NCBI RefSeq assembly: GCF_013426915.1
Contig: NZ_AP023180.1
Coordinates: 1,426,001 to 1,490,000 of the forward strand
DNA: 64,000 nt
Direction: 5' to 3'
Source of the DNA: Paraburkholderia sp. PGU19
GTDB taxonomy: Bacteria > Pseudomonadota > Gammaproteobacteria > Burkholderiales > Burkholderiaceae
The notes under the pieces are model-generated. The model saw nothing but the letters and a program-made list of their open reading frames with translations. It had not been told where the DNA came from and did no database searches. Each line of letters begins with the position of its first letter. Position 1 is the stretch's first letter. Below, in pieces: positions 32,622-40,578 of this stretch. The position numbers and the translations under genes are program-made.

Positions 32622-33935
32622 CTACTCCCGCTTAGAAAAAACATTCACATGCGCCCGCCGAAGGGTAAGCGTCAGCAGACTCCCAAGAACCATACTCACA
32701 GCAATCCCGACCACCCCACTCCCAGTCGACCCAGTCGAAGTCTGCAAAAAACCAATCACATACGGACTAACAACACCCGAAATCGACCCAACCGAATTAG
32801 CCAGCGCGATCCCACCCGCGGCAGCCGTACCTTGCAAAACAGCCGGCGGCACAGTCCAAAACTGCGAAATCGTCGTAATGACACCCATAGTGCCAATCGT
32901 CAGCGCGATCATCGCCAGCACGGTCTGATGCGCATAGAGAACACTCGCACACAGCGCAATCGCGCCAACCACGCCAGGCAACGCCAGATGCCAACGCCGT
33001 TCACCATAACGATCCGAACTACGCCCGACGAGCACCATGGTGACAGCAGCCGCCGCATAAGGCACAGCCGATAACAGCCCGATATTCAACGTCCCCGACA
33101 CCCCCGAAGCCTTAACAAGCGAAGGAAGCCAGAAGCTCACCCCATACAACCCCATCGTGAAGAAGAAATAAATCGCCGACAGCAACAGCACACGCGGACT
33201 CGCAAGCCCATCGCGCAGCGAATGCAACTTATGGTGCCCACTCTCCGCCTGCAAATCAGCCTCGATCAACGCCTTCTCGTCATCGCGCAGCCACCGTGCA
33301 TCGGACACCTTGTCGTCAAGATAAAAGAACGCAACGATCCCGACGATCACCGTCGGAATACCTTCCAGAAAAAACAGCCACTGCCAGCCGGCAATCCCAT
33401 GCGCGCCGCTCATCGAATGCATGATCCACCCCGACAAAGGACCGCCGATCACACCCGACATCGGAATCCCCGTCATGAAAAGCGCCGTCACCTTGCTACG
33501 GCGTCCAGCAGGAAACCAGTACGTCAGATACAAAAGAATCGCCGGAAAGAACCCGGCCTCGGCCACACCCAAAAGAAACCGCACCACATAGAACTGCGTA
33601 GGCGTCGACACGAACATCATCGCCGCCGAAATGACGCCCCACGTCACCATGATCCGCGCGATCCAGCGCCGTGCCCCCACCTTCAGCAAAATCAGATTGC
33701 TAGGTACTTCGAACATCAGATAGCCGACGAAGAAAATCCCCGCGCCGAGCCCATAGACGGCATCGCTCATCCCGAGATCCTGCAGCATCTGCAGTTTCGC
33801 AAAGCTGACGTTGATGCGATCGAGGTAAGCGCACAGATAGCAGAAGAACAGAAATGGAATCAGGCGCCATGCCACCTTCGCATAGACGCCCGCTCCCGAA
33901 CGCTCCAGATACACGTCCTGGCTGATCGAACTCAT
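32622..33935 (-). CDS. MFS permease, anion:cation symporter (ACS) family
   Basis: A 437-residue inner-membrane transporter with 12 predicted helices. The first helix region RLIPFLFFCYLCAYLDRINV is the ACS-family signature shared with phthalate, tartrate and 4-hydroxyphenylacetate permeases, followed by GLGAGIFFVGYLMFEVPSNL. It imports an organic acid, plausibly the substrate of the Rieske oxygenase encoded nearby. It lies 91 bases downstream of the class II aldolase on the same strand, so the two may be co-transcribed. Its 3' third shows the same T/G-ending codon shift as the GntR gene that converges on it across the repeat. Confidence 0.88.
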   Translation of the reverse strand: MSSISQDVYLERSGAGVYAKVAWRLIPFLFFCYLCAYLDRINVSFAKLQMLQDLGMSDAVYGLGAGIFFVGYLMFEVPSNLILLKVGARRWIARIMVTWGVISAAMMFVSTPTQFYVVRFLLGVAEAGFFPAILLYLTYWFPAGRRSKVTALFMTGIPMSGVIGGPLSGWIMHSMSGAHGIAGWQWLFFLEGIPTVIVGIVAFFYLDDKVSDARWLRDDEKALIEADLQAESGHHKLHSLRDGLASPRVLLLSAIYFFFTMGLYGVSFWLPSLVKASGVSGTLNIGLLSAVPYAAAAVTMVLVGRSSDRYGERRWHLALPGVVGAIALCASVLYAHQTVLAMIALTIGTMGVITTISQFWTVPPAVLQGTAAAGGIALANSVGSISGVVSPYVIGFLQTSTGSTGSGVVGIAVSMVLGSLLTLTLRRAHVNVFSKRE

Positions 33936-34026
33936 GGGGATGTCTCCGTCGTGTATTGATCGTTAGCTGATTGCGGCGGACGGACATTGCATCTCGCCCG
34001 CCGCATCGTGCTGCAATGAGCCTGCG

Positions 34027-34869
34027 TTAATCGAACATGTCGGGCTGCGTCTTCACCAGCTGATCCCAGATGGTCTGGAAATGCAGCCAGCCAATGTATT
34101 CGCTGCCGACATGCTCGCGGCTATAGCGCGCACGCTCTTCCGTCACGAAGCGCGGCTTGATGCCTGTCGCCTCGATCATCAGTTGCTGCTGGCAGCAACG
34201 CTCGAGCGCAATGAACCAGAACGCAGCCGATTCGATGCTGTGCCGGCTCGCCGTCAGCAGCCCGTGATTCTGGTGAATCGCCGCCTTCACGCCCTTGAAG
34301 GCATGCGCGACCTTGTGGCCCGCCTTCACTTCGACGGCCACCTGTCCCGCTTCCTCGCCGATCACGACGTGGTCCTCGAAAAATGCAGCAGCATCCTGGC
34401 TGATGGGATCGAGCTTCTTGCCGAGCGATGCGAATGCGGTGCCGTACACGGTATGCGCGTGACACATCGCGACGATGTCCTGATGCATCTCGTGAACGGC
34501 CGCATGCAGCACGAAGCCCGCGCGATTGATCGCATAGTCGCCTTCGACGACATTGCCTTCGTGGTCCGCGCAGATCAGGTTCGACACCTTGACCTGCGAG
34601 AAATGCACGGCCATCGGGTTCGTCCAGTAGAGACCGGGATGCTCCGGGTCACGCACCGTCAGATGGCCCGCGAAGCCGTAATCGAAGCCCTGCAGCGCGA
34701 ACGCGCGGCAAGCGGCGACAAGACGCTCCTTCAGATACTGCCGATGCTGCGCGTGGCTTTCGAAGGTCGGCAGTTGCGGAAAGATCAGGCCGTCCTGCTC
34801 GGGCTGATAGATCGAGATGCGGCCCTTGAGGTCGATCGCTTTCGATGGGGCTTCCATCACTTCGGACAT
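34027..34869 (-). CDS. Class II aldolase/adducin-family protein
   Basis: A 280-residue cytosolic protein of the fuculose-aldolase/adducin fold. Zinc ligands of the family are visible in MCHAHTVYGTAFASLG and in AIHQNHGLLTA, and the catalytic acidic residue is likely in the EEAGQVAVE region. Relatives include 3,4-dihydroxyphthalate decarboxylase and other ring-acid decarboxylases as well as true aldolases. The aromatic-acid setting (Rieske oxygenase, ACS permease) makes decarboxylation or C-C cleavage of an aromatic intermediate plausible but unproven. ATG 34869 follows AAAAGGAG. Divergent from a LysR gene. Confidence 0.85.
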   Translation of the reverse strand: MSEVMEAPSKAIDLKGRISIYQPEQDGLIFPQLPTFESHAQHRQYLKERLVAACRAFALQGFDYGFAGHLTVRDPEHPGLYWTNPMAVHFSQVKVSNLICADHEGNVVEGDYAINRAGFVLHAAVHEMHQDIVAMCHAHTVYGTAFASLGKKLDPISQDAAAFFEDHVVIGEEAGQVAVEVKAGHKVAHAFKGVKAAIHQNHGLLTASRHSIESAAFWFIALERCCQQQLMIEATGIKPRFVTEERARYSREHVGSEYIGWLHFQTIWDQLVKTQPDMFD

Positions 34870-34987
34870 GTCGGCTCCTTTTGAACATGTGGACATTAGG
34901 TAAGCACATGGTCGTTCCCGCCGATCGCGTTGACAAACGATGGTTGTTCATGAAAGCATGAATGACATTCACCTGAAGGGAAAACAC

Positions 34988-35899
34988 ATGAGGCGGATGC
35001 CGAATTTCGTGCTGCTGCGTTCCTTCGAAGCCGCCGCGCGGCTAGAGAGCTTCGCGCTCGCCGCGCAGGAATTGCATCTGACGCCGTCCGCGATCAGTCA
35101 TCAGGTGAAAGAACTCGAGGAGTATTTCGGGCGTCCGCTGTTTCTGCGGCGCAACCGGCGCATCGAGCCCACGCCCGAGGCCGTGCGCCTGCTCGAAAGC
35201 CTGAGCCGCGTATTCGACGTCGTCGAGGCGGCATGCAGCGAGGTCATGCTCGCGCCCGATGCGCAGGTGCTCGCCGTCCATTGCGCGCCGAGCTTCGCGG
35301 TGAAATGGCTTGGGCCGAAACTGCCCGAATTCAACAAGGCGTATCCGCACATCACCATTCGTCTCTCTACGGGCGCCGAGCCGCTCGATCTCACGCGCGT
35401 GCAGGAAGTCGACGTCGAGATTTCATACGGCAGCGCGCTCGATCGTCCCGGCATCGACACCGTGCCATTGGGCCGCGAAGCGATCGTGCCGCTCTGCTCG
35501 CCCGCGCTGCTCGGCGACGACGCGCCCGTCGCGAAGCGCATGAGCGAGCTGACGCTGATCGATACACAGTTGAGCCGCGTCACCTGGGCCGACTGGTTCG
35601 CGGCCAACGGGCTCGACATGCCGACCACGCCCCGCCCTTCGTTCGATCGCGCGGCGCTCGGCATCTCGGCGGCCGCCGACGGCATGGGCGTGGTGCTCGA
35701 AAGCACGCGGCTCGCCGAACGCGAAATCGTGCGCGGCGATCTCATCGAAGTGCGTAGCGACGCGTTCGTGCGCTTCGAGCGCGACACGCATTTTCTGTCG
35801 TACCGGAAGAACGAATTCCGAGTCGAGAAGGTGGCCGCTTTCACGCATTGGCTGCTTGAGCGCGCAGGTGTTGGAAAGGGCGAAAACGCGCCGCAGTAG
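34988..35899 (+). CDS. LysR-family regulator, GcvA-like
   Basis: A 303-residue LysR regulator whose N terminus (MPNFVLLRSFEAAARLESFA, AAQELHLTPSAISHQVKELE, FGRPLFLRRNRRIEPTPE) is typical of the GcvA branch. The effector domain follows from about residue 95. ATG 34988 is used, with AAGGGA upstream; the longer open frame to 34940 lacks a ribosome site. It is divergent from the class II aldolase-MFS pair, which is its probable target. Confidence 0.9.
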   Translation: MRRMPNFVLLRSFEAAARLESFALAAQELHLTPSAISHQVKELEEYFGRPLFLRRNRRIEPTPEAVRLLESLSRVFDVVEAACSEVMLAPDAQVLAVHCAPSFAVKWLGPKLPEFNKAYPHITIRLSTGAEPLDLTRVQEVDVEISYGSALDRPGIDTVPLGREAIVPLCSPALLGDDAPVAKRMSELTLIDTQLSRVTWADWFAANGLDMPTTPRPSFDRAALGISAAADGMGVVLESTRLAEREIVRGDLIEVRSDAFVRFERDTHFLSYRKNEFRVEKVAAFTHWLLERAGVGKGENAPQ

Positions 35900-36033
35900 G
35901 CACCAGGGCACCACCCGCGCGCCGCTAATTTTCTCCTCATTTGCGTGACGCATGATGTCGTCACAGCCAGCCAGGACCAGACCGCCGAACTGGCAACAAC
36001 GACATCGAGCATCAACGGCAATCAGGAGCCACC

Positions 36034-36213
36034 ATGGACTTTCACCCGCCCTTTCTCGTCTTCTGCGCGCTCGGCGCGAGCGTCATGATCGTTTCGGTTT
36101 TGCTCGCGATTGCCGCCGAAAAGATCGACAACTGGCTCACGCGGCAAACGGAGCGTGTTTCTAGCCGGCGTCCCATCGTGGTTCGCCATGCGGAAATCTC
36201 GCATCTCCTGTGA
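36034..36213 (+). CDS. Small single-span membrane protein, 59 residues
   Basis: ATG 36034 follows CAGGAG with seven bases spacing and the frame closes at TGA 36211-36213. Residues 6-28 are a membrane helix (PFLVFCALGASVMIVSVLLA), followed by a basic, probably cytoplasmic tail (QTERVSSRRPIVVRH). It lies between the LysR gene and a hydrolase gene 63 bases downstream. No family known to me; the ribosome site and hydrophobic profile support it. Confidence 0.5.
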   Translation: MDFHPPFLVFCALGASVMIVSVLLAIAAEKIDNWLTRQTERVSSRRPIVVRHAEISHLL

Positions 36214-36276
36214 GCGACGCGAAACGACACACGTGATCGCGCGCCGCCACGCGCCTGCCGCGAAAGGATCATCGTC

Positions 36277-37284
36277 ATGAAACGTCTGCATGCCATCGTC
36301 CCGCTCGCCGCGTTGCTCGCTGGCATCATCGCGGCACCCGTCGACGCGAAGACCGTCAGCTATCCGCTCGAAAACGCCTGCCCTGTCGTCGCGAACCGCC
36401 CGGACCACGATCCGCCCACTCGCGAGCAGATCGCGCACACGCCGCAAGGCGACATCGCGTATTACCGCTTCGGCCACGGCAGTCCCATCGTCCTGCAGAC
36501 GGGCTTTCGCGCGACGCTCTCCGAATGGGACGCGGCCTTTCTCGCGGACCTCGCGAAACATCATGAAGTCATCGTCTTCGACAATCGCGGCGTGGGCCGC
36601 TCGCTGCCGACGGCGTCGAGCTTCACCGTGCAGGACATGGCAAGCGACCTCTCCGCGCTGATCGACACGCTGAAGCTGCGCGACGTGACGGTGCTCGGCT
36701 GGTCGATGGGCAGTGCAGTCGCCACGCTGCTCGCGATCGACCATCCCGCGAACGTGCAGCGCATCGTGCTGATGAGCGCGCCCGCGCCGGGACACCTCGG
36801 CGCGCCTGTCGCGCCCGATGTCGAAGCCACGCTATCCGGCAAGCCTGGCACGACGTTCAACGATGTGATGAAGGTCCTCTTTCCGCCATCGGCTTCGAAC
36901 GCGGCAGGCGAATGTTTCCGCAAGAACATGTTCGTGCCCGCCGGCTACGCATCGCCGACCATCTCCGCGACCGTCACGGCGGGCCAGACGGCGCTGCTGC
37001 GTGCATGGGAACAGGACGATGCCGCCGCCGGCGCGCTGCGCACCCTGCACACCGACACGCTGATCCTCACAGGCGACGACGACACCATCCTGTCGAAGCA
37101 GAACGCCGAAGCGCTCGCCCGCACGCTGCCCGATGCGCAATTGCTGGTGGTGCGCTCGGCCGGTCACGCGATGATGTATCAGTATCCCTATGCGCTGGCT
37201 ACGGCCATCAACCGTTTCATCACGCAGTCGCAAGCGCATCCCCGGCAGACGGCGAACGCAGCGCAATTGCACCAGCAGGCGTAA
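36277..37284 (+). CDS. Exported alpha/beta hydrolase
   Basis: A 335-residue alpha/beta-fold hydrolase with a signal peptide (residues 1-24, ending V-D-A-K). The triad is readable: nucleophile Ser in GWSMGSA, Asp in LTGDDDTILS and His in SAGHAMMYQYP, with oxyanion region HGSPIVLQTGF. The core sequence resembles haloperoxidase/epoxide-hydrolase-like esterases. The extra Cys (NACPVV, GECFRK) suit a periplasmic disulphide. It starts at ATG 36277. Substrate unknown. Confidence 0.82.
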   Translation: MKRLHAIVPLAALLAGIIAAPVDAKTVSYPLENACPVVANRPDHDPPTREQIAHTPQGDIAYYRFGHGSPIVLQTGFRATLSEWDAAFLADLAKHHEVIVFDNRGVGRSLPTASSFTVQDMASDLSALIDTLKLRDVTVLGWSMGSAVATLLAIDHPANVQRIVLMSAPAPGHLGAPVAPDVEATLSGKPGTTFNDVMKVLFPPSASNAAGECFRKNMFVPAGYASPTISATVTAGQTALLRAWEQDDAAAGALRTLHTDTLILTGDDDTILSKQNAEALARTLPDAQLLVVRSAGHAMMYQYPYALATAINRFITQSQAHPRQTANAAQLHQQA

Positions 37285-37345
37285 GATCAAAAGCCTTCTT
37301 GAAGGCACAACGGCACGTTCTGTTGCGACCCATCCGGAGGTGGCG

Positions 37346-37627
37346 ATGTCGAACGAAACCTGCCCTGTACGTCGTCTGCAGCTTCTGCTGCACGATCCCT
37401 GCCGCACCGACGCCGCACGCGAAGCGGCCCGACTCGCCGCCGAGCAGCTCGGCATGCAGATCAGCGGTGAGGGCCATGCAACGCTGTCCGCGCGTATGCC
37501 GGATGACGCATTCCGCCAGCTTTTTTCCTGTTCTTCCGGCACGAGCGGAACCCTCGCCGTGCCGGGCAGTCTCCAACCGTACGTCTCTTCGATCAGCGAA
37601 GCGCCGCAACATCTTTCATTCGATTAA
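37346..37627 (+). CDS. Small protein resembling the N-terminal domain of the next-door protease
   Basis: A 93-residue protein starting at ATG 37346 after CCGGAGG. It has no signal peptide. Residues 26-60 (AARLAAEQLGMQISGEGHAT, LSARMPDDAFRQLF) line up with residues 62-96 of the protease encoded 71 bases downstream (LALAELARRGFTLTGRGSLS, ASMRCTRAQFEAVF), and its last 20 residues (GSLQPYVSSI..HLSF) with protease residues 127-145 (DPAIKSLLDDVYIQWPHIY). It therefore looks like a stand-alone copy of the protease pro-domain, which could inhibit or help fold the enzyme. That role is inference; the resemblance is visible by eye. Confidence 0.65.
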   Translation: MSNETCPVRRLQLLLHDPCRTDAAREAARLAAEQLGMQISGEGHATLSARMPDDAFRQLFSCSSGTSGTLAVPGSLQPYVSSISEAPQHLSFD

Positions 37628-37698
37628 CCTGCATTCGTCTTGCATGAGACGGCGTCAGCGCCACCGCGCGAACGCACGTCGACACAGGAGAAGAAACG

Positions 37699-39270
37699 AT
37701 GAAGGCCTACGATCCCAAAGATGCGGCCGCGCGGCCCGCACGCGGCGACGCCGCCAACGAAGAACTCCGTGTTGCCGTGACGTTCAACCGGCCGGGCCAG
37801 GACATCGGGCCGACCAGGTTCGGGGCACGCATGTCGACCGAAACGGTCGCCTCGTTCATCCCCGATCCCGCGCAGGCCGACCTCGCGCTCGCCGAACTCG
37901 CGCGGCGCGGCTTCACGCTGACGGGCCGCGGCTCGCTGTCGGCGTCGATGCGTTGCACGCGTGCGCAATTCGAAGCGGTGTTCCAGACGCGCCTCAAGCG
38001 CATGAAGGCGCCGTGCGCGTCGGCGGCGCAGTTCAGCTCGGTGCTCTATCCACCCGACAACGCGCCATGGAACCCGGACCCCGCGATCAAGTCGCTGCTC
38101 GACGACGTCTATATCCAATGGCCGCACATCTACATGGCGAGAGCAGCAAAGGCGGCAAAGAGCACGAAGGCGACTAAGACCACGACAGCAGCAAAGAAGC
38201 GTCCCGCCACGAAGACGCCACGCGAAGCCACCGCGCCATCCGCGACGCCGCCCGCCGTGCCCTATTTTCATCTCGCCGCGCCCGCCGACCTCGCGCTGAA
38301 GCTCAACGCGACGCCCGTGCACCAGCAAGGCATTACGGGCAAAGGCGTGCGTATCGCGATGATCGATAGCGGCTTTGCTCACGGCCATCCGTATTTCAAG
38401 GCGCACGGCTATTCGTCGTCGATCGTGCTGGCGCCGGGCGCCACCGATCGCGGCAGCGACGGCAACGGCCACGGCACGGGCGAATCCGCGAACATCTTCG
38501 CGATCGCGCCGGGCGCGACCTTCATCGGCGTGAAGCTCGACAACGAAGCCGATCCGACCAGCGGCGCATCCGTGCTCGAAGGCTTGCAAGAGGCGCTCAA
38601 GCACGATCCGCAGGTGATCTCCGTGAGCCTCGGCTACGACCTGCGCGGACCCGGCAACACACCGCTGAAAACACTGCCGAACGGGCTCGTCGCGCTGGAG
38701 GCGGAAATCCAGGCCGCGGTGAAGCGCGGCATCGTGATCGTCTTCTCGGCGGGCAACGGCCACTATTCATTCCCCGGTCAGATGCCCGACATCATTTCGG
38801 CGGGTGGCGTGTTCGTCGATCAGCACGGCGCGATGCGCGCATCGGACTACGCCAGTGCGTTCACTAGCCTGATCTACTCGGGCCGTAGCGTGCCCGACGT
38901 CTGCGGGCTGGTCGGCATGCTGCCGCACGCGACCTACATCTCGCTGCCCGTTTCGGCCGGTTGCGAGATCGACCGCGAGAACGCCGCCTTCGACGGCACC
39001 ACGCCCAACGACGGCTGGGGCGTGTTCAGCGGCACGTCGGCGGCCGCGCCGCAGCTGGCGGGCCTGTGCGCGCTGCTGTTGCAGGCGGACCCGCACCTCT
39101 CGCCGGGCGACATCAAGGCGATCCTGCGCCGCACCGCGCGCGACGTCACGAAGGGCCACGCGAACCCGGCGAGCGATCCGAAGGGCGTGGGCGTGCCGGC
39201 GGGCATCGGAGAAGACGGCGCGACGGGCGCGGGACTCGCCGATGCGCTCGCGGCCGTGAAGCAGGTCTGA
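37699..39270 (+). CDS. S8 subtilisin-like serine protease without a signal peptide
   Basis: A 523-residue protease. The triad is Asp223 (RIAMIDSGF), His258 (GNGHGTGE) and Ser447 (FSGTSAAAPQ), with the oxyanion Asn353 (FSAGNGH). The N-terminal part (1-145) is a pro-domain-like region, then comes a Lys/Ala/Thr-rich linker (about 148-180) and the catalytic domain. No signal peptide or membrane anchor is seen, which is unusual for this family and suggests a cytosolic or specially exported enzyme. It probably forms an operon with the small homologous protein at 37346. A hairpin follows at 39280. Confidence 0.87.
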   Translation: MKAYDPKDAAARPARGDAANEELRVAVTFNRPGQDIGPTRFGARMSTETVASFIPDPAQADLALAELARRGFTLTGRGSLSASMRCTRAQFEAVFQTRLKRMKAPCASAAQFSSVLYPPDNAPWNPDPAIKSLLDDVYIQWPHIYMARAAKAAKSTKATKTTTAAKKRPATKTPREATAPSATPPAVPYFHLAAPADLALKLNATPVHQQGITGKGVRIAMIDSGFAHGHPYFKAHGYSSSIVLAPGATDRGSDGNGHGTGESANIFAIAPGATFIGVKLDNEADPTSGASVLEGLQEALKHDPQVISVSLGYDLRGPGNTPLKTLPNGLVALEAEIQAAVKRGIVIVFSAGNGHYSFPGQMPDIISAGGVFVDQHGAMRASDYASAFTSLIYSGRSVPDVCGLVGMLPHATYISLPVSAGCEIDRENAAFDGTTPNDGWGVFSGTSAAAPQLAGLCALLLQADPHLSPGDIKAILRRTARDVTKGHANPASDPKGVGVPAGIGEDGATGAGLADALAAVKQV

Positions 39271-39279
39271 CGCTTTCGT

Positions 39280-39321
39280 GCGCAGACGGCGGTTCGTCCC
39301 GGAACGGCCAGCCGTCTGCGC
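39280..39321 (+). terminator. Hairpin after the protease gene
   Basis: GCGCAGACGGC (39280-39290) pairs perfectly with GCCGTCTGCGC (39311-39321), with a 20-base loop. No U-tract; probably a weak terminator before nudC. Confidence 0.4.
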
Positions 39322-39375
39322 GAGGCAGGACGCCGTGCCATACTTGCGGATCGTCCAGGCCCACATTCGAACGTA

Positions 39376-40323
39376 ATGATCGTCCCTTCCGCTTCCATCG
39401 GCTTCAATCTCAATCTGCTCGACCGCCGCTCCGAACAACGCGACGACGAGACCTTCATCGCCAGTCTGCACGACGCTCCCGCCGCGCGTTTTCTGGTCTT
39501 CGATGGCGACGTTCCCTTGCTCAAGCGCGGCGACACACACGACGCATGGTTCGTCGCGAGCGAGGCGGCCGCGTTCGGCGAGCCGCTGCAACGCGTGTTT
39601 CTCGGCCAGGACAGCGACGGCAGCGGACGTTTCGCGCTCGGCTTCGCATCCGGTCTCGCGCAAGACGAAGGGCAATCGCAAGAAAAACTGCACGATCGCA
39701 TCGATCTGCGCTCGATCGCTTTGCAAGGCCTCGTCGCGCAGGAAATGCTCGGCGTGCTGGGCCAGGCCAAATCGATGTTCGACTGGCACCGCCGCCATCG
39801 CTTCTGCGCGAACTGCGGCGCACCGAGCCGCGCGACGGCGGCCGGCTGGCAACGCACCTGCGACGCGTGCGGCACGCGCCATTTCCCGCGCGTGGACCCC
39901 GTCGTCATCATGCTGACCATCGACGGCGAGCGCTGTCTGCTCGGACGCCAGCGTCAGTTCGCGCCGGGCATGTACTCGGCGCTCGCAGGTTTCGTCGAAC
40001 CGGGCGAAACCGTCGAAGACGCAGTGCGCCGCGAAGTGCATGAGGAAGCCCACGTGACATGCGCGGAGGTTGTCTATTTCGCGTCGCAACCGTGGCCGTT
40101 TCCTTCGTCGCTGATGATCGGCTGCTTCGCGCGCGCCAGCAGCAAGGACATCGTCATCGACGCCAACGAACTCGAAGACGCGCGCTGGTTCACCCGCGCC
40201 GAAGTCGCCGCGATGCTCGCGGGCACGCATGCGGATAACCTGTCGGCGCCAAAACCGTTCGCGATTGCGCATCACCTGCTGCGCGCGTATGTCGAATACG
40301 GCGAAGCTGTGCTGCGCGGTTGA
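39376..40323 (+). CDS. nudC: NADH pyrophosphatase / RNA NAD-decapping hydrolase
   Basis: A 315-residue Nudix enzyme that splits NADH to NMNH and AMP and removes NAD caps from RNA. It has the four-Cys zinc ribbon (FCANCGAP and CDACGTRHFPR), the Nudix box GFVEPGETVEDAVRREVHEE (Gly near the box end replaced by His), and the diagnostic SQPWPFPSSL motif of NudC. The N-terminal domain is typical of the family. It starts at ATG 39376. The gene is single, with its own upstream region. Confidence 0.95.
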   Translation: MIVPSASIGFNLNLLDRRSEQRDDETFIASLHDAPAARFLVFDGDVPLLKRGDTHDAWFVASEAAAFGEPLQRVFLGQDSDGSGRFALGFASGLAQDEGQSQEKLHDRIDLRSIALQGLVAQEMLGVLGQAKSMFDWHRRHRFCANCGAPSRATAAGWQRTCDACGTRHFPRVDPVVIMLTIDGERCLLGRQRQFAPGMYSALAGFVEPGETVEDAVRREVHEEAHVTCAEVVYFASQPWPFPSSLMIGCFARASSKDIVIDANELEDARWFTRAEVAAMLAGTHADNLSAPKPFAIAHHLLRAYVEYGEAVLRG

Positions 40324-40578
40324 CCTGTCGCATCGCTTCGCCGTTCACACCCTCGATGCAAATGAGCTAGCCCTCAGTCCACGGAACCCCGTGGCGCGAG
40401 CAAACCTGTACGCGAACGTTCACGTTGACGTATAATTCAGCTCTTCCTGACCGTATGGCAGAAGCATTTCCCGCATGTCCACCGAAGTTCCCACCGCCAT
40501 CACGATCGGCGCCACGCTCCCTACGCGCACTGCGGCGGTGTCGCATCGCAGCGCGGGCGTCCGCGGCGCGTAACCGCC

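Noticed and set aside
32341..33074. Frames through the palindromic repeat on both strands
   Set aside because: They mirror each other because the DNA is an inverted repeat; composition is not protein-like.
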